Below, piece by piece: positions 33,261 through 44,695 of a stretch of 64,000 nucleotides of DNA. Source of the DNA: Piliocolobus tephrosceles (Eukaryota; Chordata; Mammalia; Primates; Cercopithecidae); NCBI RefSeq assembly GCF_002776525.5, contig NC_045439.1, positions 155,275,407 to 155,339,406 of the forward strand, read 5' to 3'. The stretch's first letter is position 1; each line of letters starts with the position of its first letter. A program made the position numbers and the translations under genes. The notes under the pieces were generated by a model, which did no database searches, was not told the origin of the DNA, and was given only the letters and a program-made list of their open reading frames with translations.

Positions 33261-34372
33261 TATGTTTTGGATTTGGAACCCACAGAACTTTCTGATGGAT
33301 TCACAGCTCAGTGGAGCCCCTTCCGCACAACAGTAGAGGTCTATCTAGCCATGATTATCAGCAGCAACACTTCTCTTCCAGCATGGCTTTGCCAGTGATT
33401 TCCTTCATCCATTTTTTAATTAAAATACAAACTTCCATGCCTGATTTAGGAAATCTACTTGGAGAAATAGCCTGGCTTTCACACATGTTTAAATGAAGTC
33501 AGACTACTTCTTGTATACTCATACTCATGACCCCAAACGCATTTGTAAAATGCGTTTTGGATTATCTCACAAAAATGTGTGCTTATAGCATTTTGTCTTG
33601 TGGTTCTCTGTAGCCTGTATAGTTCCATGACCCCACACACTTAGCATTTCTGCTGGAAATAAAGTTGTCTTGACAGCTTCATGCTTAGCCAGCGGAATGG
33701 TAGTTTTAGTGGTTGGCTGGAGTTCTTGTGTACACTTGGGACTTATTGTTGAAGTAAACATTATTAGACTCGTATTAAAATTGGACCAGAAATTTATTTT
33801 TGTCCTTTCAGCCTCAATTCACCCTAGAATCTCTCATTCAAATGACAAATAGTATTAACTTTCCGAGATAAAGATTAAAATCAACCCTGGGTGCTTACTT
33901 AGCCTTGCATTCAAATGGAGATTTTTTTTTTTTTTTCTTTTTTGAAACAGAGTTAAAAATAGAGCGCTCTGATCTCACATAGAGGGTTTTTTTTTTGTTT
34001 CCTGCCCTGTCTGCTCTTAACACGTCTGTGTTTGTCCCTGTGGGGACTTAATTTCCAACTCCTTAAAGACAAACACCTGACCCAGTGTTTATCTGGAACA
34101 CACTCATCATCCTTTTTATTTTTTTTCTTTTAACCCTATCCCATCTGCTTAATGTGTGTCTTTTCATAATTCAGGGTTTGCTGAAAGGAAAGGAATTTAC
34201 CTTTTATCCTGAACTACTTGTCCTATCTTTCAGCAATTTTTAACATCGCTTGTCAGGTTGATGTCAAATTGTGGCATTTATTTTCGTCAGTTTATTTCTA
34301 AGAGGACCACGAGATAAATTTGGTGCCTAATTTTGTACTTCTGTATAATTGGCTTCTTCTTTGATTTTACAG
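33261..34372. other. intron upstream of the FMN1 exon
   Basis: Mostly unique DNA with a T-rich patch near 33921-33946 and a perfect 10-bp hairpin at 33535-33557. The last ~40 bases before the exon form a pyrimidine-rich splice acceptor tract. No other gene or repeat is recognised. Confidence 0.5.
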
Positions 34373-34434
34373 AATACCATGCTGCTATTTTACACTTGAA
34401 GAGGGAACACAAAGAAGAAATTGAAAACCTGCAG
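34373..34434 (+). CDS. FMN1: FMN1 (formin-1) internal coding exon, 62 nt
   Basis: The exon is bounded by TTCTTTGATTTTACAG (acceptor) and CAG|GTATAC (donor). Only one frame is open: two bases completing an upstream codon (consistent with Glu, G|AA), then 20 codons starting YHAAILHLKREH and ending EEIENLQ. The peptide is a charged amphipathic helix. I recognise it from memory as the formin-1 coiled-coil segment (human has Gln where this has His at the second residue), upstream of the proline-rich FH1 and actin-nucleating FH2 domains. Formin-1 nucleates linear actin filaments and is linked to limb and kidney development and to cell-cell junctions. The donor leaves phase 0. No other FMN1 exon is visible, which fits the gene's very large introns. 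The exon and frame are firm. The gene name rests on memory of the human protein. Confidence 0.75.
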
Positions 34435-35280
34435 GTATACCTCTTTGATGCTACTGAACTGGTTCTAGAGAACTGATATTTGGTTTTCTCCTATGCTGAA
34501 GTAAATACTCCTCTTGAAGTGTTAAACTAGGCAGCATCGCAACTTGCAGCTGCCAGTAGACACTGTGTCTATACAGGGCATGAAAAGCCTTGGATTCTGC
34601 TTTTAATAGAATTCAATTTCTAATTTTAAAAAATACCATAAATGCATTTGATTGAATTGGAAAATGATTATTTTATTTTTAAAGCAGAAGAGAAAATGGA
34701 ATAGACTTCTACTGTTATATAAAATATAGTGAAGGTTTTTTTTCCTAGGTACGATGGAAGTTATTTTTGTTCAGCTTCCTCTTGTTCGGGTGTTCGTGTC
34801 TGTATGTTTCTTAGCACATCCCTGAAGTATGATGTGATGCAGTTTACAGAATTCAAGGAAGGAACCCTAGGAGGTGGAGGAGTTGTGCTGAGCCCTTCCA
34901 TATCCGCAGAGAATGCTGGGAAGTTGTTGACCTGATCCTCCTTTGTGAAGCCCAGAATGACTGAGGGATCATTTCCCTTGTGCTGCCATCTAGTTGACAT
35001 TCCCTATGTTTGGCATTTGCTCGTAGTGCCTGTGGCAGAAAGTTCAGAATCTTAACTTTAAATAACTGTATACTGAATCAGGCACTGAGACTTATTTACT
35101 GATGGCCGCAGTAACCCCCCTACTTCAGGAGAGAATGACAGCAAAATTTCAGTAACATTACTTCCTTATTTAATGTTAACTCATGACTTGCTAATTTAAT
35201 GAATCTGTGGATCAGATATTTCTATTCTCAAAATTTGTTAATTTGCAGATAGAAATTGTGTATATATATATGATATATGT
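34435..35280. other. intron downstream of the FMN1 exon
   Basis: Unique-looking DNA. A short TA-rich tract occurs at about 35258-35290. No repeat or exon recognised. Confidence 0.5.
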
Positions 35281-35284
35281 TTTG

Positions 35285-36310
35285 AAATATGTGTATATTG
35301 TGGAGTAACAAATTGAGCTAATTAATATATATATTGCCTCACATAGTTATCATTTATATGTGGTGAGAACACATAAACTCTGCTCTTTTAGAAATTTTAA
35401 AGTATACAATATATGGTTATTAACTATAGTCACCATGTTGTATAGAAGATTATCTTGAATTTATTTCTCACATCTAACTGAAATTTTGTCTCCTTTCATC
35501 AACATCTCCCTAACCCTTCCCCGCCTTTTGCCCCTCTGTGCCCCTAGCCCCTGGTAACCACCATTCTACTCCCTGTTCCTACGAGTTTGACTTTTTTAGA
35601 TTTTTCACATAAATGAGGTCATGCCGTGTCTGTCTTTCTGTGCTTGGCGTATGTCATGTAACATAATGTTCTCTAGGTTCATCTGTATTGTCTCTAATGA
35701 CAAGATTATTTTTTTCCTTTTAAAGGCTATAGTATTCCATTTTGTATACAAACCACATTTTCTTTATCCATTTGTCCACTGATGGACACTCATGTTGATT
35801 TCATATCTTGGCTTTTGTGAATAATGCTGCAATCAACATGAGAGTGTAGCTCTCTCTTCAACATACTGACTTCATTTCCTTTAAATATATACCCAGTAGT
35901 GGGATTTCTGGGTCATATGGTAGTTCTAGTTTTAATTTTTTTGAGGAGCCTCCACACTGTTTTCCACGAACTAGTTTACATTCCCACCAGCAGTGTGCAA
36001 GGGTTCTCTTTTTCCATATCCTCACCACTACTTACAATCTTTTGTCTTTTTTGGCAGTAGCCATTCTAACAGTTGTGAAGTGGTATCTCATTGTGGTTTT
36101 AGTTTGCATTTCCCTGATGATGAGTGATGTTGGAGCATTTTTTCATATATTGGTTGACCTTTTTGTATGTCTTCTTTTGAGAAATATCTTTTCAGATTAT
36201 TTGCTCCTTTTAAAATCACACAGTTGGTTTTCTTGCTGTTGAATTCCTTAAATATTTTGTCTATGAATCCCTTATCAGATATATGAAAATATGCTTCTTT
36301 TCAATGAATG
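35285..36310 (-). repeat. L1MA-type LINE 3' end, antisense
   Basis: The 3' UTR (TATGGTTATTAACTATAGTCAC) and ORF2 end in reverse (GCTATAGTATTCCATTTTGTA, ATATACCCAGTAGTGGGATT, TCATTGTGGTTTTAGTTTGC) are continuous. It is the best preserved old L1 in the window but is truncated and not open. Confidence 0.85.
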
Positions 36311-36815
36311 ATAATGCACTTTTAAAAATAACTGAGTCGGTGTATTGGATTATATGTTATGTTATTGCAAGTAGCAGAAGATTATTAGAGAAGTAGTATG
36401 ATGTATGAAGTCAAGCCCCACCCATCCAGCAGAGTTTAAGTAGTTTGGGAGAGAAAATGAGTCAGTTTCACAAAGAAACAAACAAGTGGAAAAGTACCTC
36501 TGTCTCCCAGAAGAAAAGGAGAGGAGGAGGCCCTTATCTCCCTTGTTACAAAATGCCCTGCAGAGACCTCCCTTTCTTTTTCTTTGTTCTGATGTGAAAA
36601 AGATTCTCAGCTGCCTCAGAGGAACTGAAATTGATGGGGGATAATTTAAGACACAGATTCCTAAAGAGAGCAGGAACAGAAGTGATTCTGTAAGCAGAAG
36701 TTTTGTTAACAGCCAAGTTGTAACAGCTAACCCTAGCTTTCCACAAACTGTAGGCCAGGCTGGCGAGGGCTTTGACAGTGGAGTCATATTCATGGTAACA
36801 GAAGACGCGACAGTT
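36311..36815. other. intronic DNA with a long minus-strand open frame
   Basis: A 143-codon minus-strand frame (36362-36793) is open but has no similarity that I recognise, no splice sites and no obvious start context. It may belong to an old LTR. Confidence 0.35.
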
Positions 36816-36819
36816 TTTT

Positions 36820-36910
36820 AATTCTTGCTGTGTGCTAAGTATTGTTCTAAGCTCATTGTCTCATTCTGTCTCTGCAAAAGTCTTGTGATCTTACATATCT
36901 CAAACTACGA
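36820..36910 (-). repeat. MIR fragment, antisense
   Basis: TGTGTGCTAAGTATTGTTCTAAGC and following TCTTGTGATCTTACA resemble reverse MIR sequence. Confidence 0.45.
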
Positions 36911-38325
36911 AAAGATTGGAGGTGGAAAAGAGGAGTATATGGAAGAAGGAAAGTATATTGTGATCATGATCTGCACTTAAAATACAGGTTAGACTAAGGT
37001 GTGATTAACAGTAGTAAAGATAAAAATGTTTCAAACTCTACTTTAGATTTTTAAAAACCACCTGTAAAAGAATTATCTGCTCTTTTGATGATATTAGTAC
37101 GCTTAAACAACTGTTTTTGCTCCACATTTATGATTTTTACCTAATTGCTAAAGCCATGGCCACCATGGCTCACTATTGCCATCTGTGTGGTATATCCATT
37201 TTATACACTTAGCTGTAGTTTTAAACTATTCTAGCAGTCACAGATGGACAACCCTCAGAAGGAAACCAGCAGCTTTCTCTGATCTGACCGGGAGAAGTGT
37301 TTCATTTGGCAGACACAGCATTTTAAAGATTGAACTAGGAATAAATATTTTAAAATATGGAGATTTTTATATAAAACCTGGATTTCTAGCTGCTGCTTTA
37401 AAAATTGGAGAAGCTGGCAACAAAGGACTGATTTTCTTGTATGACTTCAAGCTGCTGGGGCTAAGTTGCAGGCACTCACTTCCACCACGATGCATGACCT
37501 CTCATTTGCCAGGGTGCTCTCTGGGCCATTTTACCTGCCTGGTTAATTACCCCTGTACTCTGGGTGATACTGAAAATAAAATGAGACAACTGGTTTGGCA
37601 TCAGTGCAATCAGAATAGACGGCCATTCGTAGAATGAACAGACAAAAACCCAGCCTAGCTGTACTTGTGAGTGCTCACTGAATATCACCCCTACCTGTTT
37701 TGTTCCACTAAGTAGTGGTCTCATCTTTTGTCCCAGACCTAGTAGAAGATAGTGAGGGGGGAAACTGCCATGTTGGTGCTTTCCATGTGATTTCCGTCGG
37801 CAACTATCATTGTCCGTTCAATTTTCTTTCTCCATGTGCAAGTTATGGAGAAGTCAGATATGTTTCCAGACTTCTTCAACATGCCTTTCTAGAATAAGAA
37901 GGGTTTCAGGCTTTTAAAGTACAAAAGAAAAGTGACTCATTCTGTCACCATATACAAGAATTGATAAGTATCACATTTAGTCTTTTGGGAATGTTTTCAT
38001 AGAATTTAAAGAAAACAGTATGATTCAATAAGCAGAGAACCTAAATAAGCAGAGAACTTTCTATTTTGTTTTAACCATACATTTGAAGGGAAGTCACTTA
38101 ATTGTTCAGTTTCCCCCACCAGCAAAATGCAAGCCCTATCACCTAAAATATTTGGATTGGACAGTTGATTATTTTACCTTGTAGTTCCATGGCTACTAAG
38201 TGGGGGAGCTTAGGGTTTTTTATTTTGTGTGTGCTCTGCAGCCCAGCATTTGTTGAGTGATGCAGAATGGAAAGGGCACAAGGCTGGTCCTGCTACTGGC
38301 TTTTCAAAAGATGTAGCAGGCTGCT
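36911..38325. other. intronic DNA with a 162-codon open stretch
   Basis: A plus-strand frame is open from 37152 to 37637. I see no recognisable domain, and the segment 37245-37420 resembles an old DNA-transposon remnant rather than coding sequence. The remainder (37640-38325) is unique intron. Confidence 0.3.
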
Positions 38326-38328
38326 TGG

Positions 38329-38413
38329 GCGCACCACTGCTTTCCTGCCTGGGCGACAGAGTGAGACTTCGTATCAAAAAAAAAAAAAGAAGAAGAAGAA
38401 GAAGAAGAAGAAG
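38329..38413 (+). repeat. Alu 3' end fragment with A12(GAA)n tail
   Basis: CTGCCTGGGCGACAGAGTGAG is the last ~50 bp of an Alu right arm. Its tail has turned into A12 followed by about eight GAA triplets. Confidence 0.75.
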
Positions 38414-38499
38414 GAGTCCAATGTCCCAAAGATGTCCTCAACCAAAAAAAAAAAAGGCACAAAGGCCACTCTAAACTCAAGTTGCCTAATTATAAGGAG

Positions 38500-38735
38500 A
38501 TTTGCAAAGGGAAGAAGGAACAAGAAATAATATTTGCTTGAGTATGAGCTATGTAACTGGTACCATAGGGTGTATATAATGTTGAACCACCCAGGAAAGG
38601 TGGTATCATCACAGTCAATATTATTGCTGCTATTGTTCAGTTGCTAAAACTGAGAAAACTAAGTTTGCCAAAGAAGCTGATTAATTTCTCAAGGTCACAG
38701 TGCAAGGAGTTGAATTAAGTTCTAACTTCAAAACC
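38500..38735 (-). repeat. MIR SINE, antisense
   Basis: Reverse MIR blocks: GGTGGTATCATCACAGTC, AACTGAGAAAACTAAG, TCTCAAGGTCACAGTGCAAG and a decayed left end. Confidence 0.6.
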
Positions 38736-39385
38736 CCAGTTCTTTCTCATTCTCATCATGCATCATGCATAAACTATTATCTTGGACTTTGATAAGGGAA
38801 AAGATCAATTGCACAGAGAAATTATCTGCCAAATAGTGATAATGATGATTTTCAAATCCTTGCTCCTAAGCAGTCTCAAAGAAGTAACTATTAGTACTGT
38901 TACTGGGAGAATCCGTTTTATCATATGCCTTAGTAGGATTATACCTAGACTGTGTTTCTACCTAGCTGTCATTAACTTGCTGTGCAATGGCTACCACTTT
39001 AAAAGTTTCTCAAGTGAAACCATGTAAAGGTAAGGTGCTGCCTTTTCAAAAATAAAGTTAGCAGAATTATCCCAAATTGGAAAATGAAGCAGGTGAAGTC
39101 AAATACCATGAAGTGACCATAAACTCTCAAGGCAGAGTTTGCTAAATGAAGGATGCAGTTGGACAAAACTGAAGAATTTTGTTGTGGATATTATAAATGA
39201 CATAAAACAGTGAAGTCAGGGGAAATGTCTGACCTGCAACCACTCTCCCACTGAATAGCAAAATCATCCAAGTACTTAGTTTAAGTAAAGGTGTATAAAC
39301 ATATGCGCCAGAAATCGATTCATTTAAGTAATCAATACATCTTTGCTTTTAAACTATAAGGGGAAGATAAATGTAAGTTGCTACA
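38736..39385. other. intronic DNA, nothing recognised
   Basis: No repeat or exon recognised. Confidence 0.4.
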
Positions 39386-39387
39386 CT

Positions 39388-39685
39388 TTTTTTTTTCTTT
39401 CTGAGACAGAGTCTCACTCTTGTTGCCCAGGCTAGAGTGAAATGCTGCAATCTCGGCTCACTGCAACCTCCGCCTCCCAGGTTTAAGCGATTATCCTGCC
39501 TCAGCCTCTTGAGTAGCTGAAATTACAAGTGTGTGCCACCACACCCAGCTAATTTTTGTATTTTTAGTAGAGACAGGGTTTCGGCATGTTAGCCAGGCTG
39601 ATCTTGAACTCCTGACCACAAGTGATCCGTCCGCCTCGGCCTCCCAGAGTGCTGGGATTATAGGCGTGAGCCACCGTACCCAGCC
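39388..39685 (-). mobile_element. AluS-type SINE, antisense
   Basis: A T-rich start, CTGAGACAGAGTCTCACTC, a reverse dimer and an end at GCCACCGTACCCAGCC. Full length and moderately diverged. Confidence 0.9.
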
Positions 39686-39754
39686 ATGGATTCATTCTTT
39701 AAGGGTGACTTGTGTGTGATCTTCCTGCTGTTCTTGTGCCTGTGTGCTTTATAT

Positions 39755-39870
39755 CAGGGTGGTCTAAACCAGGTTTCCCAAAGCAGAATCCACTGAACAG
39801 TGATACTTTGAAATGCCTCTTGACAAAAACTTGTCATGGTCAAATACATTTGAGAAATATCTATTGCCAT
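39755..39870 (+). repeat. hAT-like MER fragment
   Basis: AACCAGGTTTCCCAAAGCAG, AAAACTTGTCATGGTCAAATA and ACATTTGAGAAATAT blocks are typical of a small Charlie-type MER element. Confidence 0.4.
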
Positions 39871-40048
39871 GTTTGAGCTTTACCGTGTACAGGGAAGAGC
39901 TATAAAGAGAATACTATATAGCTTATTTCCAACATAATTCTTTTTCTTCAAGAACCCATTGTTTGGGATACTATCCTAATTGATTAATATAATCTTATTT
40001 TCTCAATGTACAATCCTGAGTTCGAGTTACATCCTTTATTTATTATTT

Positions 40049-40188
40049 GTGATTTTATTTTGTTTTTGTAGAGATGGAGTTTCTCCATGTTGCCCAGGCT
40101 GGTCTCTAACTCTTGGGCACGAGCCATCCAGCCACCTCAGCCTCTCTCAAAATGTTGGGGTTACAGGTGTCAGCCACTATGCCCAGCC
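40049..40188 (-). mobile_element. Alu right-monomer (FRAM/AluJ), antisense
   Basis: TTTTTGTAGAGATGGAGTTTC, CCCAGGCTGGTCTCTAACTC and an end at CAGCCACTATGCCCAGCC comprise only the right arm in reverse. Confidence 0.75.
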
Positions 40189-40189
40189 C

Positions 40190-42540
40190 TAAATTCCTAC
40201 TATTTACACCTCCTCCCATTTTTAACCTTTCAGTTGCTTGTAGAAGTTCTCCTTCCTAGTCAGCAGGTCTCTAGTCCATGTAGTTGCCTCTGTGGAGCAA
40301 TGTGTTCAGGTTTTCAGTTACACTCTGAATGTAGCCCTCTGATCTTCCAGTGTCTTTTCAGTTGTGCCACTCAGTGAAGGGATGCAGCTCTAGAAAGGTA
40401 AGTGAAACTCTGTAGGAGGCCCAAATCTTTATGACAAAAGGGAAACCTGAGCATGGGATTAGTAGGACTTCTTTGTATCTCTACTTCTTCAATTTTGAAA
40501 GGGGAAGAAAGAAAAATACATGCCCTTTATCTGGCTTGTAAGCAGCTGGGTAACTTAAGAATACTGTGTTTGACCAACACCTTCAGCAGTTTGAAAGTAG
40601 AGGACTTGGAAACGACAGATTGTTGTGTCTGTTTTTAACTAATGTTCTTTGGGTTGTGTGGAATGCAAGACAAAGAACCAGCCAACAGTGACATTTCCTT
40701 TACGGGAACCTTTTTCATTTACCCCATTTATCACATGCATATTTCCTAATTGAGGGGAAACTTCACTGAGCGATGGCCTCTGGCAGGCCCCTGCTCATTG
40801 TGCAATGCAATCACATTTCTAGTGTGGTTCCTCCCACTGCAAAATGATCCAAGGATCAATGCCAAACTGAAAATTAACTTACATTGTACCTTTTTGTCCC
40901 CAAGAGAACCAAATGGTATGCTGGCCTCCATTAAGAGAGACTTGTAGACTTCCTTGTTTTACTGTCTCCAACACATTCCACTGATCCATTTCTAATAGTT
41001 TACACATTGCTGTTGAAACAGAATTGAGTACAGACTCTATTTGAACTGATACAACTAAGTTTATAAAGACATAAATCCCGAGCCTGTTCCATTTTTTTAT
41101 ATTCTTCGTTATCAACACAATACATTTAAATCTCTTAATTCCCAGATAATACTGTGAGGGAAAGGGAATAATTTGTAGGCCAATAAACAAAACTTTCACA
41201 AGTATAAAATATGATGATTTCATAAAACCCTTATGGTATTCCCCCAAGTGCTGATATTAGTATAATTCATTACTGAGATGCCAAAAAGGAAAAAATAAAA
41301 AATATTGAGAAATATGTTAATTTATCATTTCAGTGTGACTATAAAGTGTGAGGTTACTAGATTTGCTGGTTTGCTAGTGTTGAGATTCCTCTTGGGCGAC
41401 TGGCTACCCAGAATCCAGTAGGTACATTTGGACTTGAATTTTCATGGAAAAGGAGCCCTTTGTCTCAGCCTTCAAGATACTGTCTTGCCCTCAGACAATT
41501 CAGATAAAGAAGGAGGCTGCTGTAAAATGAAGAATCTGTTCATTGCTCATTTGTATCATGGGGGCCAATGATGGTTTTGCTTTGTATCCATATGTTCATG
41601 AAAAACATAAATGTTACTCAGCCTCTGAGTAAATACCGTGCACCATCAGCCCTCAATCATTTCTGCTGAGTCTTAACCTCTGAACGTGAGTCAATACAGG
41701 TGAACCAAGATAGTTTTCTTTTTATTGCAAAAGTTTTTTGACTTTAGGTGATAGGCTACTGCTGGAACCGGTGACTTGCTGCGTGTTGGCCATTTCTTTT
41801 GATGCTTCATGAAATAGGAGAAAGCACGGTAGAGCACCACTGGGAGTGCTTCCTTCTCTGCAGACTTGTCCTGCCTCACTCAATAATTCTGTAAATTCTA
41901 GACAATAACACATCACTCGTAAATATTAGGTTCTTCAGCTGTAAATTAAAAGCATTGGACTAGCTGGTGTGAAGTTTCCTTCTAGCTCCAAAGTTCTATC
42001 ATTTCTGGCCAGGGAAGAGTGGGCCCATGCATCTATCCCAACTCAATCCAGAAGTCTAGGAGATCTTCTTTTCCCATGTTACCTAGATTGGTGCTAGGCA
42101 ACTAGCTGAAATTTAATTAATAGTTGTCAATTGATCTGACTGGACATTGCTAGAAATTTTTTCATGACTCGCAGTATTTAGGTAGAAGACTATTTGGGGG
42201 ATAGCATTAGGAAAGCTGCAGAATTCTTAAATTTGTGATACCATAAAATACAGCCCAGAGATATTTATTCATTGAGCACAATAACATTTAAAAAGTTACC
42301 TTTGGATAATTTTCGAATAAAGCATGTGTGCTTTAGTTGCCAAAATACTGCCCCACACTTACTATTGTCTTACAGCCAGGCTCTTCTACTTATGTTGATT
42401 GCCTGGAGCCTGTAAACATCTGAGATTGTGACTTCTGATGTATAGAGGATAAAGAGGCTGAGTAACATTTATGTTTTTTGTGAACATACGGATACAAAGC
42501 AAAATTCCTTGAGCTTTTAGATATTTATGGACATTTACAT
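40190..42540. other. unique intronic DNA
   Basis: A 2.3-kb stretch with no recognisable interspersed repeat, among the longest repeat-free parts of the window. Short open frames on both strands have no splice support. It may hold conserved regulatory sequence, but that cannot be judged from one genome. Confidence 0.45.
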
Positions 42541-42615
42541 TTCTGTTTCTTTTCTTTTCCCTTTTCCTTCCTTCCTTCCTCCTTCCCTTTATTCCTCTCT
42601 TCTGTCCTTTCCTGA
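42541..42615. repeat. polypyrimidine (CT/CCTT) tract
   Basis: About 75 bp of almost pure pyrimidine with TTCC tetramers. It is low-complexity and capable of triplex-type structure. Confidence 0.8.
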
Positions 42616-42804
42616 AAGGGCTATTAATGGAATTGAAAGCGCAGCAGCTTTGGAAGTGTAAGTGAAAGTTGAGCTCTTAGTGTAAAAAACTGGGTATGGT
42701 CTGTGTTCTAGAACATTTTCAGGAAGGCGTGGTAAGAGATTTTGTTGACATGAGAGATTAAATGCTGAGCACCCCCAGGCTTTTTGACTAAATCGGAGAT
42801 GTTT

Positions 42805-42985
42805 ATAATCCTAGCTACTGAGTAGGAAGTACCAGCTCCGCGCCAGGTACCATGCTCAGTGCTTCACACAGATAATTTCCAGCTACCTGAGACCTGGCCA
42901 AGTCAAGCACCATCCTGAGCTTTCACAGCTGGTCAATAGGACGGCTAGATTTATTAACCAGGTCTGCCTGATTTCTGAATTTGAT
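42805..42985 (-). repeat. MIR SINE, antisense
   Basis: GCCAGGTACCATGCTCAGTGC, TTTCACAGCTGGTCAATAGG and CCAGGTCTGCCTG are reverse MIR blocks in order. Confidence 0.6.
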
Positions 42986-43780
42986 GTGTTCCCTGTCTAG
43001 TATAATGGTTTTTTAAACTTTTAATTTTTTCTCTCGTCCTGTGTCAAAGACCTCTGCAGATCATCCTTTATTCCTACCCTGTACAAGCTCCCTACATGAT
43101 AAAAAATTTTTTTAAAAAAGACGGTGATATTTCTGTAGTGTTGGGAAAGAGAAAAAATAAGCAATAGAGTTCTTTTATTTCACTGGTTTCAGAAATAAGG
43201 TGTTCTGTTCTCCCTACTGAGGTACAAGAAGAAAGGACCAGTGGAAATTTCTCTTTCCAGCTTTATTTCTCATAGCTGGTCCTGAGCCCAGTTGGAGGAA
43301 GTACCTCTAATACTTGTCACCATAATCTTGATATTTGGCTGTATTTATGTTAGAGATTTGAAACCTGAATCTCATAGAAGTTAATTTCCAAGATTGTAAA
43401 TTGGATGAGAAAATACTGTGGCTAAACTTCTATGCAGCTTGCCAGCTCCTTACTTCTTTGTTACGATTTTTGTAATTTGAACATCGGGGCTCAGCTGTTC
43501 TTTAAACTTTATCTTCTCCAGTATAGTCCCTGATACCCAACGCTACTGATTCCTTAACAGACCTATGGGGTGATTCAGCTGTGTTCTCTGTACTGTCATC
43601 CATCTCCTTGTATGGTGTGTTCACGTGTGATAAATGGTACTAGTTGCTGCTTCTAACAAGTCTAGCCTCATAGGCTTTGGAATTCATAGTGTGAATTTAT
43701 TGTGTGTGTGTGTGTGTGTGTATGCACATAACATTACGTGTGCTTTGACCATTTCACTGCAGTTTATTGTAGCTTGCTCT
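42986..43780. other. intronic DNA with TG repeat
   Basis: No gene or clear repeat apart from the TG microsatellite at 43701-43722. Confidence 0.4.
43701..43722. repeat. (TG)n microsatellite
   Basis: About 11 uninterrupted TG units. Confidence 0.9.
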
Positions 43781-43784
43781 GTGT

Positions 43785-43900
43785 CCTGGAGGAATAACAA
43801 TAATAATATTTGGTGCTTATTGAGCATTTACTGTGTGCCAGTCTTTATATATAAGGAGTGAATGAGCTATTACACTTTTATGAGGTGGCTCTTTTACCCT
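43785..43900 (-). repeat. MIR fragment, antisense
   Basis: AATAATATTTGGTGCTTATTGAG and TTACTGTGTGCCAG are the reverse 3' end of MIR. Confidence 0.65.
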
Positions 43901-44109
43901 GTACACTGAAATGCCTCTGGAAGATCTTAAAGGTCCTTGCCTAGTGAGAATATTCCTGATGTGACTTTGATGCTGGATTGACCTTTGCCCCTGATCTGTC
44001 TTTGGGTGGATATTTGTCCTTAGGAGTGATGGCCCTTAGGAGCAGAACATGCTGAAGCATAAACTCATAATGAAGTCAAGGGACCATTCATTAAAGAAAA
44101 TGCAATGTA

Positions 44110-44260
44110 ACCCTAAGCAGGATAGTGGGATAGAAAAACAGGTGTGTAATCCTCCCTGAGTTTGAATCCTGTTTCTGCTGTCTCCTACATGTGTGGTCTT
44201 GAAGAAATTATTTAAACCTTTTCGAGCTTCAGCTTCTCACCTTTAAAGTGGGTGTGACAA
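44110..44260 (+). repeat. MIR SINE
   Basis: GAGTTTGAATCCTGTTTCTGC, GTGTGGTCTTGAAGAAATTA and CTTTAAAGTGGGTGTGA are forward MIR blocks. Confidence 0.7.
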
Positions 44261-44415
44261 GGTTGTAACTTGGTCGTTTTGACTGATTACAACTGTTGGG
44301 ATAGCTTAGGGTGGGACTGGGTCACAATGGCATGTGGTAGATGACCAATCTATTATAACTATTGTATTTATTTTGAGGAGCAGCACGTTTAGTTTACTGT
44401 AAGTCTGTGGCTGTC

Positions 44416-44430
44416 AAAGTGTTTTTTTTT
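44416..44430. repeat. L1 target-site duplication, left copy
   Basis: AAAGTGTTTTTTTTT at the 3' (poly-T) side of the L1 matches 50620-50634 exactly. The T end merges into the element's own tail, so the true left boundary within the T run is ambiguous. Confidence 0.85.
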
Positions 44431-44480
44431 TTTTTTTTTTACATTTTTTTTATTTTTTTTTTTTATTTTTATTTTTATTA

Positions 44481-44695
44481 TACTTTAAGTTCTAGGGTAC
44501 ATGTGCATAACGTGCAGGTTACATATGTATACATGTGCCATGTTGGTGTGCTGCACCCATCAACTCGTCAGCACCCATCAATTCATCATTTATATCAGGT
44601 ATAACTCCCCAATGCAATCCCTCCCCCCTCCCCCCTCCCCATGATAGGCCCCAGTGTGTGATGTTCCCCTTCCCGAGTCCAAGTGAGCTCATTGT
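44481..44695 (-). other. L1 3' UTR with G-rich polypurine tract
   Basis: Between the ORF2 stop and the tail. On the plus strand CTCCCCCCTCCCCCCTCCCC (about 44618-44640) is the complement of the L1 polypurine tract, known to form G-quadruplex-type structure. It ends at the conserved GTACCCTAGAACTTAAAGTA. An AATAAA (TTTATT at 44474-44479) lies at the tail junction. Confidence 0.9.

Noticed and set aside
36362..36793. 143-codon minus-strand frame
   Set aside because: No recognised domain, no start context and no splice sites; probably incidental or an old LTR.
44590..44640. C-rich run as a possible microsatellite or telomere-like repeat
   Set aside because: It is the complement of the L1 3' UTR polypurine tract.
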